Of a DNA stretch of 5,621 nucleotides, positions 4,418-5,621 are shown piece after piece. The translations under genes were made by a program, and so were the position numbers. This DNA is from Chloroflexota bacterium (GTDB lineage: Bacteria > Chloroflexota > UBA6077). Positions within the stretch are counted from its first letter, which is position 1; every line of letters starts with the position of its first letter. Where the stretch lies: NCBI GenBank assembly GCA_021788565.1, contig JAJYKO010000442.1, positions 1-5,621 on the forward strand, written 5' to 3'. The notes under the pieces are model-generated. The model saw only the letters and a list, made by a program, of their open reading frames with translations, did no database searches and was not told the origin of the DNA.

Positions 4418-5621
4418 CTACCGTCCGCGTAGGTACGCCCCGAAGCGAGAGGCGAGGGTCACCGTCACTCGTGACTCGACCGCCATGACCTCGTCGTCCG
4501 TCAGAGTACGGTCCGGCGCGCGATAGGTCAGGGAGTAGGCCAGGCTCTTCTTGCCGGCAGGGATAGGCGTGCCCCGGTACAGGTCGAACAGCTTGACGCT
4601 CGTGAGAAGTGGCGCTCCCACCCTGAGGATCTCCTGCTCCACCGCCTCGTTGGGCCACGACTCGTCTACAACCACCGCGATGTCGTGGCTCACCGCCGGG
4701 AACCTCGGCAGTGGCTCATAGTGACGCCCATCCGTCGCCGCTGCCATCAGCACCTCAAAGTCGAGCTCCGCCGCGAACACCCTATGGGGGAGCAGGTCGT
4801 ACCGTTCCACCACGGTGGGGTGCACCTCGCCAAAGTAGCCCGCGACGTTGTCCCCAACGAGTAGCCTGGCCGTGCGGCCGGGGTGCATGGAGACGTGACG
4901 CCCCGGCTCGAAGGTCGCCCCAGTGATGCCCATGGCGCGCAGCACGGCCTCCACGGCACCCTTGAGGTCGAAGAAATCGCCGTCCTGGGGGTGCGAGTTC
5001 CATGCCTCGGGCTCGCGTGGGCCTGTCAGGGCGATGCCGAGCGTGCGTCGCTCCGTGGGGAGCGGTTCCAGCGGCGGCAGGTACACCCTTGCCAGCTCGA
5101 AGATATAAGCCCTGGCCTCGTGACGCAGGTTGGACGAGATGGTGCGCATCAGGCTCGCTAGCAGAGTGGTGCGCAGGCACGCCTGTTCGGGAGTCATCGG
5201 GTTTGCCAGCCGGATCATCTCCATAGGTATCCTGGCCGCGTCAGGGTTGCTGTCGACCGTCACGCGTGCCGCGGAATCGCAGTCCACCAGGGAGTAGCTG
5301 ATCACTTCCTGGAACCCCGCACCAACCATGGCTTCCCGGGCCACCCGCTCCCAGTGGCGGTACGGTTCCGGAAGGGTTTCGGGGATAGCTCCAGAGGGCA
5401 GAGTCGCGGGGATGAAATCGTATCCCTTGATGCGGGCTAGCTCCTCCGCCAGGTCGGCCTTCCCCTCCACGTCGCGCCGGTAGGTGGGCACGATCACCTC
5501 AATCTGCTCGCCGGCATCCCTGGTGTCGAACCCGAGACCCGCGAAAATCCGCTTCATCTCGTCGCGCGAGAAGGAGAGCCCGAGAAGACGCTCTACGTCT
5601 CTCTCGGACGTGGTCAGAACG
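4418..5621 (-). CDS. pheT: Phenylalanyl-tRNA synthetase beta subunit, C-terminal half (start outside window)
   Basis: PheT forms the alpha2-beta2 enzyme that charges tRNA-Phe in the cytoplasm. The window holds the last 400 residues of a protein usually near 800 aa; the frame stays open to base 5621. In order from the window edge: the end of the B5 domain with VPTYRRDVEGKADLAEELARI and KGYDFIP (about 44-71), typical of PheT; the catalytic-like core with GFQEVISYSLVD (102-113) and LANPMTPEQACLRTTLL (138-154); DFFDLKGAVEAVL (215-227); HPGRTARLLVGD..GYFGEVHP (246-267); and the C-terminal FDX-ACB anticodon-binding domain, LPRFPAVSHDIAVVVDE to RTLTDDEV (304-377). The FDX-ACB motif normally reads FP.v.RD; here the Arg is His (residue 312). 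The stop is TAG. It is probably the upstream gene of the pheT-cvpA-polX cluster, with a 257-base gap to cvpA. The assignment is secure. Confidence 0.97.
   Translation of the reverse strand, partial: VLTTSERDVERLLGLSFSRDEMKRIFAGLGFDTRDAGEQIEVIVPTYRRDVEGKADLAEELARIKGYDFIPATLPSGAIPETLPEPYRHWERVAREAMVGAGFQEVISYSLVDCDSAARVTVDSNPDAARIPMEMIRLANPMTPEQACLRTTLLASLMRTISSNLRHEARAYIFELARVYLPPLEPLPTERRTLGIALTGPREPEAWNSHPQDGDFFDLKGAVEAVLRAMGITGATFEPGRHVSMHPGRTARLLVGDNVAGYFGEVHPTVVERYDLLPHRVFAAELDFEVLMAAATDGRHYEPLPRFPAVSHDIAVVVDESWPNEAVEQEILRVGAPLLTSVKLFDLYRGTPIPAGKKSLAYSLTYRAPDRTLTDDEVMAVESRVTVTLASRFGAYLRGR

Overview
The window looks like chromosomal DNA from a GC-rich free-living bacterium. All recognisable genes lie on the minus strand, so the text below follows transcription from the right end to the left. 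The gene order pheT - cvpA - polX matches a conserved bacterial neighbourhood: in Bacillus-type genomes the order is pheS-pheT-(rnhC)-zapA-cvpA-polX-mutS2. Here no zapA is seen between pheT and cvpA, and no mutS2 follows polX. The protein style and the intergenic palindromes (GGGGCGG..TCGCGA..CCGCCCC) remind me of Chloroflexota or Armatimonadota, but that is an impression and not a proven assignment.

Right part (5621-3382): the C-terminal 400 residues of phenylalanyl-tRNA synthetase beta (pheT, start outside the window), then a CvpA-type membrane protein, then the GTG-started bacterial PolX (polymerase X plus PHP nuclease, 580 aa). The gaps on either side of cvpA each carry one copy of a short palindromic repeat. 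The two copies differ by paired, compensating changes. The cvpA-polX gap also holds two opposed G-rich arrays.

Middle part (1639-988): 652 bases with no convincing gene. It contains several inverted repeats and hairpins. Four of the imperfect pairs become G-U wobbles only on the minus-strand transcript, so this may be a structured leader or small RNA upstream of the next gene. That gene (987-715) encodes a 90-aa cytoplasmic protein resembling the DUF3303-type alpha/beta proteins, with a clear ribosome binding site and a clear intrinsic terminator.

Left part (600-1): an extended -10 promoter, a complete tRNA-Pro(UGG) with encoded CCA, a 270-base intergenic stretch with palindromes, and the first 47 codons of an EamA/DMT-family transporter that leaves the window on the left.

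Overall this is mostly a housekeeping region (translation, membrane protein, DNA repair). I see no mobile element, CRISPR array or defence locus. The most interesting material is intergenic: the covarying palindromes, the opposed G-quadruplex-prone arrays and the structured 652-base gap.
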